Below, in pieces: positions 1-12,512 of a stretch of DNA of 64,000 nt; the stretch's first letter is position 1, and the number at the start of each line of letters is the position of its first letter. Under the pieces are notes generated by a model. The model was not told where the DNA came from, ran no database searches, and was given only the letters and a program-made list of their open reading frames with translations. The stretch is taken from positions 1-64,000 of the forward strand of contig JBBEBP010000003.1 of NCBI GenBank assembly GCA_040882255.1, given 5' to 3'. This DNA is from PWQG01 sp040882255. Its GTDB lineage: Bacteria; Pseudomonadota; Gammaproteobacteria; Pseudomonadales; Pseudohongiellaceae. The translations under genes and the position numbers were made by a program.

Positions 1-50
1 AGCGGCCTGGCACTATCTTAAACCATTGTCTTGATTTCGGGGTCCACTAT

Positions 51-225
51 AGCCAGTGTTCAGTGACCCTCACTGGTTTGACATTTCCGAGTTTCACATA
101 TACATTATTTGTACGTCAGTGACTAGGAGCATCTCCAGTCGTCATGCTGACCTCTACGGGCTTCGAGCCGACTTTTTCTTGCTGTATCCCGGTTCCATCT
201 GGTGTCGGGATATGGCGAGCAAAAA
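51..225 (+). ncRNA. candidate retron msr-msd non-coding RNA
   Basis: The gap in front of the reverse transcriptase folds into a series of hairpins. An 8-bp stem (51-58 with 71-78, one G-T pair) follows directly after TATAG. A second hairpin pairs 121-124 and 126-129 with 133-140 around a CAT loop, with an outer 5-bp stem 115-119/147-151. A third small stem is 159-162/166-169. Then comes one long hairpin, 173-191 paired with 206-225 (19 pairs, some G-T, one bulge at C220). This order, a short stem after a TAGC-like sequence, small stems, then one long stem just before the RT gene, is the known layout of retron msr (branching G) and msd. G52 would be the branching guanosine by analogy. I could not find a convincing a1/a2 end repeat: the best is a weak pairing of 27-35 with 244-250. 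Alternatively the third stem plus the T run at 173-177 is an ordinary terminator. Confidence 0.5.
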
Positions 226-249
226 CTTTCCTCCTGTTGAAGGATCAAC

Positions 250-1227
250 ATGTCCCTTCCCTCAGGTAAAGTGCTTCCACTGGAAACAGCTTTTCGAAGC
301 ACATTCCATGATAAATACGATTTTGATGATTTTCTCTCCGCTACAGCCGAAAAGGAATCGACTCCTGTTGTATTAAAGAAGAGGTCTCCACATGAAACCA
401 CGGTATTTGTTGGCACGGAGAAGCTCAAGCGATTTCACAGGTTTCTGAACAGCTATCTGTTTGAATTCGCCGATATCAATACTCGGATAGCCGATGCGTA
501 CATCAAGGGAAAAAACACTCTCACGTCAGTTCGCAAGCACGCTACCAACTCCCATTTTTTCCGAACCGATATCGTAGACTTCTTCGGTCAACTATCTCGT
601 ATCGACGCTAATCGTGTTCTGGAGCGCCAACTTGGCGCTGCACCCATTTCTGACTTCAGTGACTACAGGGAAGTCATTCTGGGGATAGTATTGATGAATG
701 ATTCCCTCCCAATGGGATTCTCGACATCACCGTCGATTAGCAATGCCTGTCTGTTCGAGTTCGATAATGCAATCGAGCAACACTGTAATGAACGAAACAT
801 CATCTATAGTCGGTATTCCGATGATTTGATTTTCTCCTCGAGTAGCCAGGAAAAGCTCTCTCACATAGATTCGATGTTGAAGGAACAACTACAACGACAC
901 TTTGATGGCCGACTGCGTCTAAACAGCGCAAAGACAACCAGAACTCATGCGGGGAACAAAGTGAATCTGCTCGGGTTGGTAATTCTTCCCAATGGCCACG
1001 TCACCGTCGACAACAAGATCAAAAAGAATCTGGAAGTTTTGCTTCATTTCTATCGGTCTGAACAGGAAAAGTACAGGGACTTTCTGATCCGTGAATATTC
1101 AGGACACGTCTCCAAGGTCAGCGGCCAACTCCGCTACGTCAACACGATAGACCCGAACTATGTACGCAAACTGCGATCGAGGTACGGAAACCTTCTGATC
1201 GACTACTTCCTTGGCAATCCGGAATAA
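250..1227 (+). CDS. retron-type reverse transcriptase
   Basis: This 325-residue protein carries the palm motifs of a prokaryotic reverse transcriptase: FFRTDIVDFF (residues 103-112, first catalytic Asp D107), LPMGFSTSPSISN (153-165, the template/primer-grip motif typical of retron RTs), and RYSDD (188-192, the two remaining catalytic Asp at 191-192). A basic segment and a thumb region follow. No maturase, integrase or Cas1 domain is present, and the size is that of retron RTs. In the region where classical retron RTs carry VTG, the matching stretch here reads LLGLV (240-244). A Shine-Dalgarno-like GAAGGA at 239-244 supports the ATG at 250. The stop codon TAA overlaps the next start (ATAATGC), so RT and effector are translationally coupled. 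The probable role, by family, is to make msDNA from the upstream RNA and guard or hold the effector; that is inference. Confidence 0.85.
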   Translation: MSLPSGKVLPLETAFRSTFHDKYDFDDFLSATAEKESTPVVLKKRSPHETTVFVGTEKLKRFHRFLNSYLFEFADINTRIADAYIKGKNTLTSVRKHATNSHFFRTDIVDFFGQLSRIDANRVLERQLGAAPISDFSDYREVILGIVLMNDSLPMGFSTSPSISNACLFEFDNAIEQHCNERNIIYSRYSDDLIFSSSSQEKLSHIDSMLKEQLQRHFDGRLRLNSAKTTRTHAGNKVNLLGLVILPNGHVTVDNKIKKNLEVLLHFYRSEQEKYRDFLIREYSGHVSKVSGQLRYVNTIDPNYVRKLRSRYGNLLIDYFLGNPE

Positions 1228-2549
1228 TGCAAAACTTTGATGTTACGATACGGAATGTCCAACATGTCGGGCACATGCACTTCGCTCTGGACCTGAGCAA
1301 GTGCGGCTTGACCTGCATCACCGGGCGAAACAGTGCCGGAAAAACTACGCTAGTACGGGCTTTGCGCAACCTGAAACATTCGGATACCTTCAAGAGAACT
1401 GCATCACCGTCGATTTTCCGAAGCGACAGTCTGATAACCTATCAAATTGATGATACGTGTTACGAATTCAAGTATGATCCGGCCCTGGGCACCATCGATA
1501 CCAAGGAAATCATCGACGACTGCGTCAAGGATGGTATCTTCGTCGAACTACCGCTCCCCCACGGCAAACGGTTCAGTTTTATACAGCGCAGTGACCTCGA
1601 CGATCAACTACGGCGCAGCATCACCCTTGAACAATACGGGGAGCCCACCGAGCTAATCCGATTTCTCTCCAGTGTTTACAGAACATCCCGCTTCGACAAT
1701 CTGAAAAGTTTCCTCCACAAAGGAACAACGTATTATTTCCTGTTGCGAGACCACGGATATTATATCAGGGAAGACCACCTGAGCACGGGAGAATATTTCG
1801 TTATTCAGCTCTACCGGCTAATGCAAAACAAGTGCCGCTTGATAGTTATTGATGAAATCGACATTTCACTGGACGCATTGACCCAGGCCAACCTGGTGGA
1901 GGAGTTGCGGGACTTCTGCCTGCGCTTCGAAAGCAACATTGTATTCACAACACATTCGCTGGCTTTGATGAAAACCCTCTCAGATGGTGAGCTCTACCAA
2001 CTCCTTCCTGATCGTAAGGAGCACAAGATCGTCAACGTGTCGTACAACTATATCAAGAGTACGCTTTTCGGATTCAAGGGATATGATAAATACATCCTGA
2101 CCGAGGATGAAATGCTGGAAGACTTCCTGTATTACCTCCTGCGCGATGCTCTCAGTCAGAGAAGCCTCCACATCACGATCATCTATGTTGGAGGCGCCAA
2201 CAATACCATCGATCTGATGCAACGAAATCGGGAGCACCAGTTTTTCGCAGTGCCAGCTAAGGTGCTCACCGTTCTGGATGGGGACGCCAAGGAACACGCC
2301 AAGGTCGAAGGTGAAGAGCCGATCCTTTTCATTCCATTCGAGGATATCGAAAAGCAACTATTTACCTACTACGAAACTGGTGAACACTTCCAGACAGTAG
2401 GTCGCTGCAACAGCGGAAAAGATCTGGCCAACAGACTGAAGCGACAGAACAATAACTCCCATATCCCGATATTCAGGTTTCTGGAAGAGTATCATTTCCA
2501 TGAAATACAAGCATTCCGAGAGGAGCTAATAGCATTTGTCGATAAGTAA
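1227..2549 (+). CDS. OLD-family ATPase with TOPRIM domain (retron effector)
   Basis: The N-terminal part (1-260) is an ABC/SMC-like ATPase: Walker A GRNSAGKTT at 33-41, signature LSTGE at 185-189, Walker B RLIVIDE at 204-210 and a switch His in TTHS at 241-244. The C-terminal part has TOPRIM features: acidic TEDEMLED (292-299) and DGD (351-353) after a hydrophobic strand. This is the architecture of OLD-type nucleases, such as the effector partnered with an RT in Retron-Eco8-like systems. At 440 residues it is shorter than many free OLD proteins. The gene starts on the last base of the RT stop codon, so the two are one operon. A likely role is a nuclease or toxic effector unleashed when phage disturb the RT-msDNA complex; this is inferred from the family and not shown by the sequence. 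A Septu-type PtuA is less likely because no HNH partner follows. Confidence 0.8.
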   Translation: MQNFDVTIRNVQHVGHMHFALDLSKCGLTCITGRNSAGKTTLVRALRNLKHSDTFKRTASPSIFRSDSLITYQIDDTCYEFKYDPALGTIDTKEIIDDCVKDGIFVELPLPHGKRFSFIQRSDLDDQLRRSITLEQYGEPTELIRFLSSVYRTSRFDNLKSFLHKGTTYYFLLRDHGYYIREDHLSTGEYFVIQLYRLMQNKCRLIVIDEIDISLDALTQANLVEELRDFCLRFESNIVFTTHSLALMKTLSDGELYQLLPDRKEHKIVNVSYNYIKSTLFGFKGYDKYILTEDEMLEDFLYYLLRDALSQRSLHITIIYVGGANNTIDLMQRNREHQFFAVPAKVLTVLDGDAKEHAKVEGEEPILFIPFEDIEKQLFTYYETGEHFQTVGRCNSGKDLANRLKRQNNNSHIPIFRFLEEYHFHEIQAFREELIAFVDK

Positions 2550-2618
2550 TTGCACAGTTTATCTCTAATCCTCCATCTTCCGCAGCAGCCATATGTAGAA
2601 ACAATTGCTGTCGCTAGT

Positions 2619-2634
2619 AACCATGAAAATGGTT
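2619..2634 (+). terminator. short hairpin after the RT operon
   Basis: A perfect 6-bp stem with a GAAA loop is followed by TTTTC. It sits about 70 bp past the effector stop in the gap between convergent genes. It is weak as an intrinsic terminator. A second imperfect stem (CTCCT...AGGAG) lies near 2669-2687. Confidence 0.3.
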
Positions 2635-2719
2635 TTCTGTTGGCAGGTGTAAATTTTTCTATTATAGCTCCTCTTGAATTCAGGAGGCATTGCAGCTCGA
2701 CTAACTGTCCAATGTGGCG

Positions 2720-4153
2720 CTACTCCTTTTGGTCGTCTGAGCTGCGTTCGGTGAAGAATGATAGAATCCCCGCCGGTCGTGGGTTGCTTTGCGCCTCCTC
2801 GTCAACATTGTCCCGGTTGTCGATTTCGTCGGGAAACTCTTTCTTATTATCCTTCTCTTCCTTCTTCAGAGTTCTTGGTGGGGGAGCAACCCAATTTGAT
2901 AGCCGCTCGCCGACATCCGAGTAAAAAACTGGTAGAACTTCGGCTAGTTGTTCCACGAATACGCGTTGTCCAGAGAATTTCCTACCGAGATCAATGACTC
3001 GCTGTACCTCAAACTCCTTAGGTACCTCCTTCTGTCCTTCTGGTACGAGTTTGTCTGCGTCCCGAATAACTTCCAATATCGGTGCATGGGTATCATTGGT
3101 CCGGCCCGGCCACACAGCTTTGATACTCAGGTCAGGCTGATCGAGGGTCTTAAGCTGCCTGGTCAACCAATTGATCCCTGCTGTGGGACGAACGACCTCT
3201 TGGTTACCATTAACTTTCATGCTGAACATGACGACCCGGCGTGTGAGGTCTGCCGTCAACCGGATATCGCTGGCTGTGTTGGGTACTGATATCGCACCAG
3301 TCAGACAATGCTGGCTGATCATTTCATCAATAGTGTCACGCATCAACGCTTCAGCATCTTTGGCGTGTGTGCGCTTCAGTGATAGTTGTGCCTCCGCTCC
3401 CGTCTGCATCGATAGCCGTAAAGAGAGGTATCTTATCAATTGATGCCAAGCGCTGGCGGTCATGATCACATCGTCATCGGTCTTCTTGAGCGGCACATTT
3501 TGCTGTACATTGGCGCAAACATTCTTCCATCCGGCGTTCATCGAAGACATCGGCGAAACACCCGATGACGGGTGATCGAGATAACGGATGAGCTCGCGAA
3601 GGATCACTCCCTGTTCCGGGTCGTCAATCTCTCTGGCCTGGGATAGTACGGATGCCTTCGAAAGAATCAAAAGCCATGATAGATGAAATAGGCCGGTAGT
3701 TCGGGTTTTGCTTTTGTTGACCGGAATAGGGTGGTGTGTAGGTTTGGTGGCGAACTGATTGGATATTGTAACGACAGCGTCAGCGCCTACTTCTTTTGCA
3801 AGATCGAGGTATGACTCAATTTGCTCCTTCGTGTGCTCCGCGTTGCCTACCTTGGCTTCAATGAGAGCGGACCAGGTCTTCTTTCCTAGTGTGATTACAA
3901 CCAAGCCATCTGGACGTATGTTTCGACCTTCTTTGGTATCGAACACTACTTCCGTATAGCATTGCAGCTTGGCCTTGACGCCAACCTTTCCGTCAACCTC
4001 CGACAACACGTCATCTGCGAACTGGCGGACAATCATGAATGAGGACAGTAGAACTGAAGTTGCTCGTTCTTCTTTCTTTGAATCAGCAACTACTGGGATT
4101 AGTCGTGCCTTTGTTCCGAATTTGATTCGATCCAGTATTGTTGTTTTCGGCAT
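2720..4153 (-). CDS. PD-(D/E)XK nuclease-like protein of unknown role
   Basis: The 477-residue protein has a PD-(D/E)XK-like core: IRPDG (79-83) followed by SALIEAK (95-101), then EQIESYLDLAKEVGADAVVTIS, a helix and strand that commonly follow the EAK motif. The remaining 330 residues show no motif I know, and the tail (about 420-477) is highly charged. It starts at ATG 4153, with AAGGA a few bases upstream. It faces the retron-like operon tail to tail and shares its lower GC content, so it may belong to the same island. Such stand-alone proteins are usually annotated as hypothetical or stress-response proteins. A nuclease activity, possibly defensive, is inference from the motif; no methyltransferase partner is present, so a classical restriction enzyme is unlikely. 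Confidence 0.6.
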   Translation of the reverse strand: MPKTTILDRIKFGTKARLIPVVADSKKEERATSVLLSSFMIVRQFADDVLSEVDGKVGVKAKLQCYTEVVFDTKEGRNIRPDGLVVITLGKKTWSALIEAKVGNAEHTKEQIESYLDLAKEVGADAVVTISNQFATKPTHHPIPVNKSKTRTTGLFHLSWLLILSKASVLSQAREIDDPEQGVILRELIRYLDHPSSGVSPMSSMNAGWKNVCANVQQNVPLKKTDDDVIMTASAWHQLIRYLSLRLSMQTGAEAQLSLKRTHAKDAEALMRDTIDEMISQHCLTGAISVPNTASDIRLTADLTRRVVMFSMKVNGNQEVVRPTAGINWLTRQLKTLDQPDLSIKAVWPGRTNDTHAPILEVIRDADKLVPEGQKEVPKEFEVQRVIDLGRKFSGQRVFVEQLAEVLPVFYSDVGERLSNWVAPPPRTLKKEEKDNKKEFPDEIDNRDNVDEEAQSNPRPAGILSFFTERSSDDQKE

Positions 4154-4269
4154 CTACAAATTCCTTATGTACCCGTTGTGATAATGCGACGACTATTTCA
4201 TAGGTGATCTAGCTATACAAGGGGGGGTGGCCGGGTAGCACTTTCGGTTCAGTGAACATCCTTGGAAGA

Positions 4270-4297
4270 GAGCGCTTCCTCCCAGTCCGAAGCGCTC
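4270..4297 (-). terminator. 9-bp inverted repeat downstream of the uvrA-like gene
   Basis: GAGCGCTTC at 4270-4278 is matched by GAAGCGCTC at 4289-4297 with a 10-base loop, 14 bp beyond the stop of the giant UvrA gene. There is no clear T run, so it may be a Rho-assisted terminator or an unrelated palindrome. A run of seven G (4221-4227) lies nearby. Confidence 0.35.
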
Positions 4298-4310
4298 GGG
4301 CTACAAAGCA

Positions 4311-9968
<5,658 letters not shown>

Positions 9969-10011
9969 GGGGTGGGGGCCGTTGCTCTGGTTAATGAAAG
10001 TGGTCAGCTTA

Positions 10012-10031
10012 TACTGTGGGTATATACAGTT
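10012..10031 (-). promoter_or_regulatory. LexA (SOS) operator upstream of uvrA-like gene
   Basis: Read on the minus strand the core is CTGTATATACCCACAG, a CTG-N10-CAG palindrome close to the E. coli LexA consensus, flanked by AA and TA. It lies 44 bp upstream of the ATG at 9968. It overlaps promoter-like hexamers (TTGAAC, then TATAAG after 15 bp). Repression by LexA and induction by DNA damage is the expected behaviour for a uvrA promoter. Confidence 0.8.
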
Positions 10032-10048
10032 CAATCACTTCGTGGGCC

Positions 10049-10436
10049 GAGTCTGCCGGTAGCGGAGGGGCCGTCCGGGAGACGCCCGTGAATGGGGCCT
10101 CGACACCTCCGGCGACTCTGGCTCTGCGTGTGTCTGGCGCGCGCTGTTGCAAGGCGTCGTGCGCCGGCAATGGCCGTAGCCCTTGGCAAGCACGACAACG
10201 CGGCAACGGTGCGCGCCAGGCCACGCCCGAAGGGGCCTTCAGCCCGTCCCACTTTCTGCGTTGCAACTGCTGGTCGTGCCGACGCACGCCTGCGCAGTTG
10301 CGCCTTGATAGTGAAACGGGCTGAAGGCCAGAGCCAGAGTCGCCGGAGGTGTCGAGGCCCTATCCTTGGGGGGCTCGGCGTGCGCCATCCATGGCGCCCG
10401 ACGCTCCCGGCCGGCCCCTCCGCTACCGGCAGACTC
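10049..10436. repeat. interrupted palindromic (REP-like) repeat, copy 1
   Basis: Outer arms 10049-10073 and 10412-10436 form a perfect 25-bp inverted repeat. Inside the right arm, 10372-10406 is the exact reverse complement of 35 bases in the second copy (10529-10563), including GCCATGGATGGC. The left part (GGGAGACGCCCG, 10077-10088) matches the other end of copy 2 (GGCGTCTCC). Copy 1 is therefore the same repeat family in opposite orientation, with a different stem, split by an insert at 10095-10360. Open frames through this stretch are by-products of the palindrome. Confidence 0.75.
10095..10360. mobile_element. MITE-like 266-bp insert with perfect 32-bp terminal inverted repeats
   Basis: The ends 10095-10126 and 10329-10360 are perfect 32-bp inverted repeats (starting GGGCCTCGACACC). 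Further inverted pairs lie inside: 10234-10247 with 10316-10329 (14 bp) and 10263-10270 with 10294-10301 (8 bp). There is no coding potential. Comparison of the flanks with the intact repeat copy at 10504-10615 suggests that this block interrupts the repeat core. No clear target duplication was seen, so it may instead be a compound palindrome. Confidence 0.5.
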
Positions 10437-10503
10437 TCCTGTAGTGGTTGCCCGTAGAGGATGACCACTTTATAGCCTGCGGGGTGACGTTACCACAGAC
10501 AGA

Positions 10504-10615
10504 GCCCGTCGGAGGAAGCGCCGCGCAGGAGCGTCGGGCGCCATGGATGGCGCACGCCGAGCCTTACAAGGATGTACTTGCAGGCGTCTCCTGCGCGGCG
10601 CTTCCTCCGACGGGC
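10504..10615. repeat. palindromic (REP-like) repeat, intact copy 2
   Basis: Arms 10504-10531 and 10588-10615 are a perfect 28-bp inverted repeat, enclosing a core with GCCATGGATGGCGC and GGATGTACTTG. The core is shared with copy 1 in opposite orientation while the stem sequence differs. Repeats with a GCCATGGATGGC core are, from memory, widespread between genes in gammaproteobacteria. It lies just upstream of the hicB-like promoter and could act as a transcription barrier. Confidence 0.75.
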
Positions 10616-10629
10616 GGGTCTTGTGCATG

Positions 10630-10658
10630 TTGACAGTCGTACAAATCTGTACGATATT
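10630..10658 (+). promoter_or_regulatory. promoter with embedded operator for the HicB-like gene
   Basis: TTGACA (10630-10635) and GATATT (10653-10658) are 17 bp apart. The spacer holds the palindrome CGTACA-AATC-TGTACG (10638-10653). An operator in this position fits autorepression by the HTH domain of the downstream protein. Confidence 0.55.
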
Positions 10659-10706
10659 TCTGAGAAGGTATGGATGCCCGGCGGATTTGTGATCGGAGGA
10701 GTGTGA

Positions 10707-11156
10707 GTGCGTTATTGTTACCCGGTGTTTCTGACTGCTGATGACGAGGGCAACCTGGTGGCATCTGCCCGCGATGTCCCGGAGGCGCTCACTGAAGGAT
10801 GTTCGGAAAGCGAGGCGTTGGCTGCCATGGCGGACGCACTCGGGGCCGCCCTGGCGGGTTATTCCCATGAGGGAGTTTCTCTTCCGTTGCCCTCGGTTCC
10901 CCAAGCAGGCGAACGCATGGTTGCTGTCACGCCACTCGTTGCCGCCAAGCTGGCCTTGCGCAGCGCCATGCAGGCGCAGGGAATGACCAACGTGGCGCTG
11001 GCTGAACGCCTGCGTATCTCGGAGGGTGCGGTTCGTCGCCTGGTCAATCCGGATCATCAGTCGCGTCTTGACGGGGTGGCGGCCGCGTTGCAGTGCCTGG
11101 GGCGGCAGCTGGTGCTGGAAGACCGGGACACGGCGGCCGGTACTCAGAAGATGTAG
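10707..11156 (+). CDS. orphan HicB-like antitoxin/HTH protein
   Basis: The 149-residue protein starts with a HicB-type RNase H-like fold (RYCYPVFLTADDEGNLVASARDVPEALTEG...SESEALAAMADALGAALA, shown by the pattern of strands and the DVPEA motif). It ends with a helix-turn-helix (NVALAERLRISEGAVRRLV, about 107-125). HicB proteins neutralise the HicA mRNA interferase and repress their own operon. No HicA-sized gene fits upstream (91 bp between the repeat and the start) or downstream (a convergent gene overlaps by 13 bp), so the protein is solitary here. The start is GTG with GGAGGA 6 bp ahead. It may act only as a DNA-binding regulator. Confidence 0.75.
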   Translation: MRYCYPVFLTADDEGNLVASARDVPEALTEGCSESEALAAMADALGAALAGYSHEGVSLPLPSVPQAGERMVAVTPLVAAKLALRSAMQAQGMTNVALAERLRISEGAVRRLVNPDHQSRLDGVAAALQCLGRQLVLEDRDTAAGTQKM

Positions 11157-12274
11157 CTCAGGGTCAGAAACCCTCTTCCAAGCCGTTGACGGTCGACTAT
11201 GGGACTGTCGACGATGGCACTGTCGAGTGTTTCGATGCCGAAATTGCCCACCAGCTGCCAGTTGCTGCTGAGTTCGTAGAACACCGAGAAACCGGCCTCC
11301 CAGTTCAGGGCGGAAGACAGAGAATAGCCCGGACGGTCGGCCCGCGCGTGGGCCTGATCCACGCCGAACTCGTAGTCGGCCAGCGATCCGTCCAGCCAGT
11401 TCAGCCCCAGTGAAGGCGAGACGCGCAACAGCCCCAGCTGAAAGCCGCGGCTGAGCTGCAGGCGGGCGGTGGAACCTTTGCTGAGCCCCAGCAGGTCGGT
11501 CTGTGCGCTGCCGGACAGGCTCAATCCGGCGGGCAGCTCATAAGTCAGTGCTAGCCCGCCCATTACGCTGGTCTTGCGGTCGCCCAGGCCTTCCAGCCAG
11601 GGGCTGTCGGACTCCTCGTAGGCCCCGAGGCGCAGGTCAGCCTGCGCGGCCAGGCGCCAGTTGTCACCAGTCGCCAGCAGATAGCGAAGCTGCGGGCCGG
11701 TCCATTGCAGCCGCTCCCCCAGATAGGTGATGGCCGGGATGAGCTGCAGCGGGCTGTCACTGCTGTCGCGGTAGGGCGAGGTCTGGCCGATGACACCCGG
11801 GCCCACACCCACTTGCCCGAAGCCGCCCAGTGGCCGATACAGGCTCAGGCTCTGTTCAACGGGTTCACCCGGCGTCACCCGGACTCGTGCTCGTTGAAAG
11901 CTCGGCGGGCCGGAAGGCTGGTAGTCATTGCTCAGGGCGAACGGCTCGCTGGGAATGCCGATGAAGTTGCGATCCAGGCGGCCGTTGTTGTTCTCGTCCC
12001 GGAACAGCAATACCGCATAGTCGCCCTCTGGCAGATCCTGAATACGGTAGGGCGGCTCGGTCTCGTCAACGCTGAACACTTCGCGCCGCCAGGCGTCGCG
12101 GAAACTGCCGAAACTGTCGCCGTCCCGGAACACCAGGGCAATCACATTGCCACGCTCCGGCGGATCGCTCAGCCGCAGAATGATCTCCCCGGCCCGAGCC
12201 GGGGTCAGGGCGGTGGTCAGCAACACCAGCGACGCCAGCAACAGGCAATGTAGTGATTGGCAGTACACGTTCAT
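11144..12274 (-). CDS. DUF2141 plus MipA/OmpV-like outer-membrane protein
   Basis: From ATG 12274 (GGAAAG ahead) the protein has 376 residues with a clear signal peptide ending near PARAG. Residues about 28-145 resemble DUF2141: a small beta domain with LPEGDYAVLLFRDENNNGRLDRN and GIPSEPFALS. The rest resembles the MipA/OmpV barrel family (GVGPGVIGQTSPYR, then alternating strands, YEFGVDQAHARADRPGY, and C-terminal FLTLSYIF ending in Phe). MipA-type proteins sit in the outer membrane and link to murein turnover or act as porins. The longer frame to 12412 lacks a start signal. The end overlaps the hicB-like gene by 13 bp, tail to tail. Confidence 0.7.
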   Translation of the reverse strand: MNVYCQSLHCLLLASLVLLTTALTPARAGEIILRLSDPPERGNVIALVFRDGDSFGSFRDAWRREVFSVDETEPPYRIQDLPEGDYAVLLFRDENNNGRLDRNFIGIPSEPFALSNDYQPSGPPSFQRARVRVTPGEPVEQSLSLYRPLGGFGQVGVGPGVIGQTSPYRDSSDSPLQLIPAITYLGERLQWTGPQLRYLLATGDNWRLAAQADLRLGAYEESDSPWLEGLGDRKTSVMGGLALTYELPAGLSLSGSAQTDLLGLSKGSTARLQLSRGFQLGLLRVSPSLGLNWLDGSLADYEFGVDQAHARADRPGYSLSSALNWEAGFSVFYELSSNWQLVGNFGIETLDSAIVDSPIVDRQRLGRGFLTLSYIF

Positions 12275-12512
12275 GGCAGCTTTCCGGGCGCGTGATTGGT
12301 TGCCCACCAGTACGCAGCCGAATTCCTCCTGGATGATTGCGATTGGATTATGCGTTGCGCTGTTTGTCGATGCGGTCATCCGGAATATGACCCGGCTCAC
12401 GGAGTTGTCCATACTAAATTGACATGTTCTGGAGTCAGTACGCGATCCGGATCAGTGACCAATGGCTTACTGCCGGACCAGGGCCTTACAGTCAGTAGCC
12501 TGGCAGAGCTTG

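Noticed and set aside
2550..2924. Frame directly after the effector gene
   Set aside because: It has no start signal or motif and overlaps the end of the PD-(D/E)XK gene on the other strand.
2720..4153. Type II restriction enzyme
   Set aside because: No methyltransferase gene is near, and the C-terminal two thirds do not resemble a known restriction enzyme.
10031..10468. Open frames in the palindromic repeat region
   Set aside because: They run in both directions through inverted repeats and have no start signals or motifs.
10616..10706. A hicA toxin gene upstream of hicB
   Set aside because: Only 91 bp are available, and they hold the promoter and operator.
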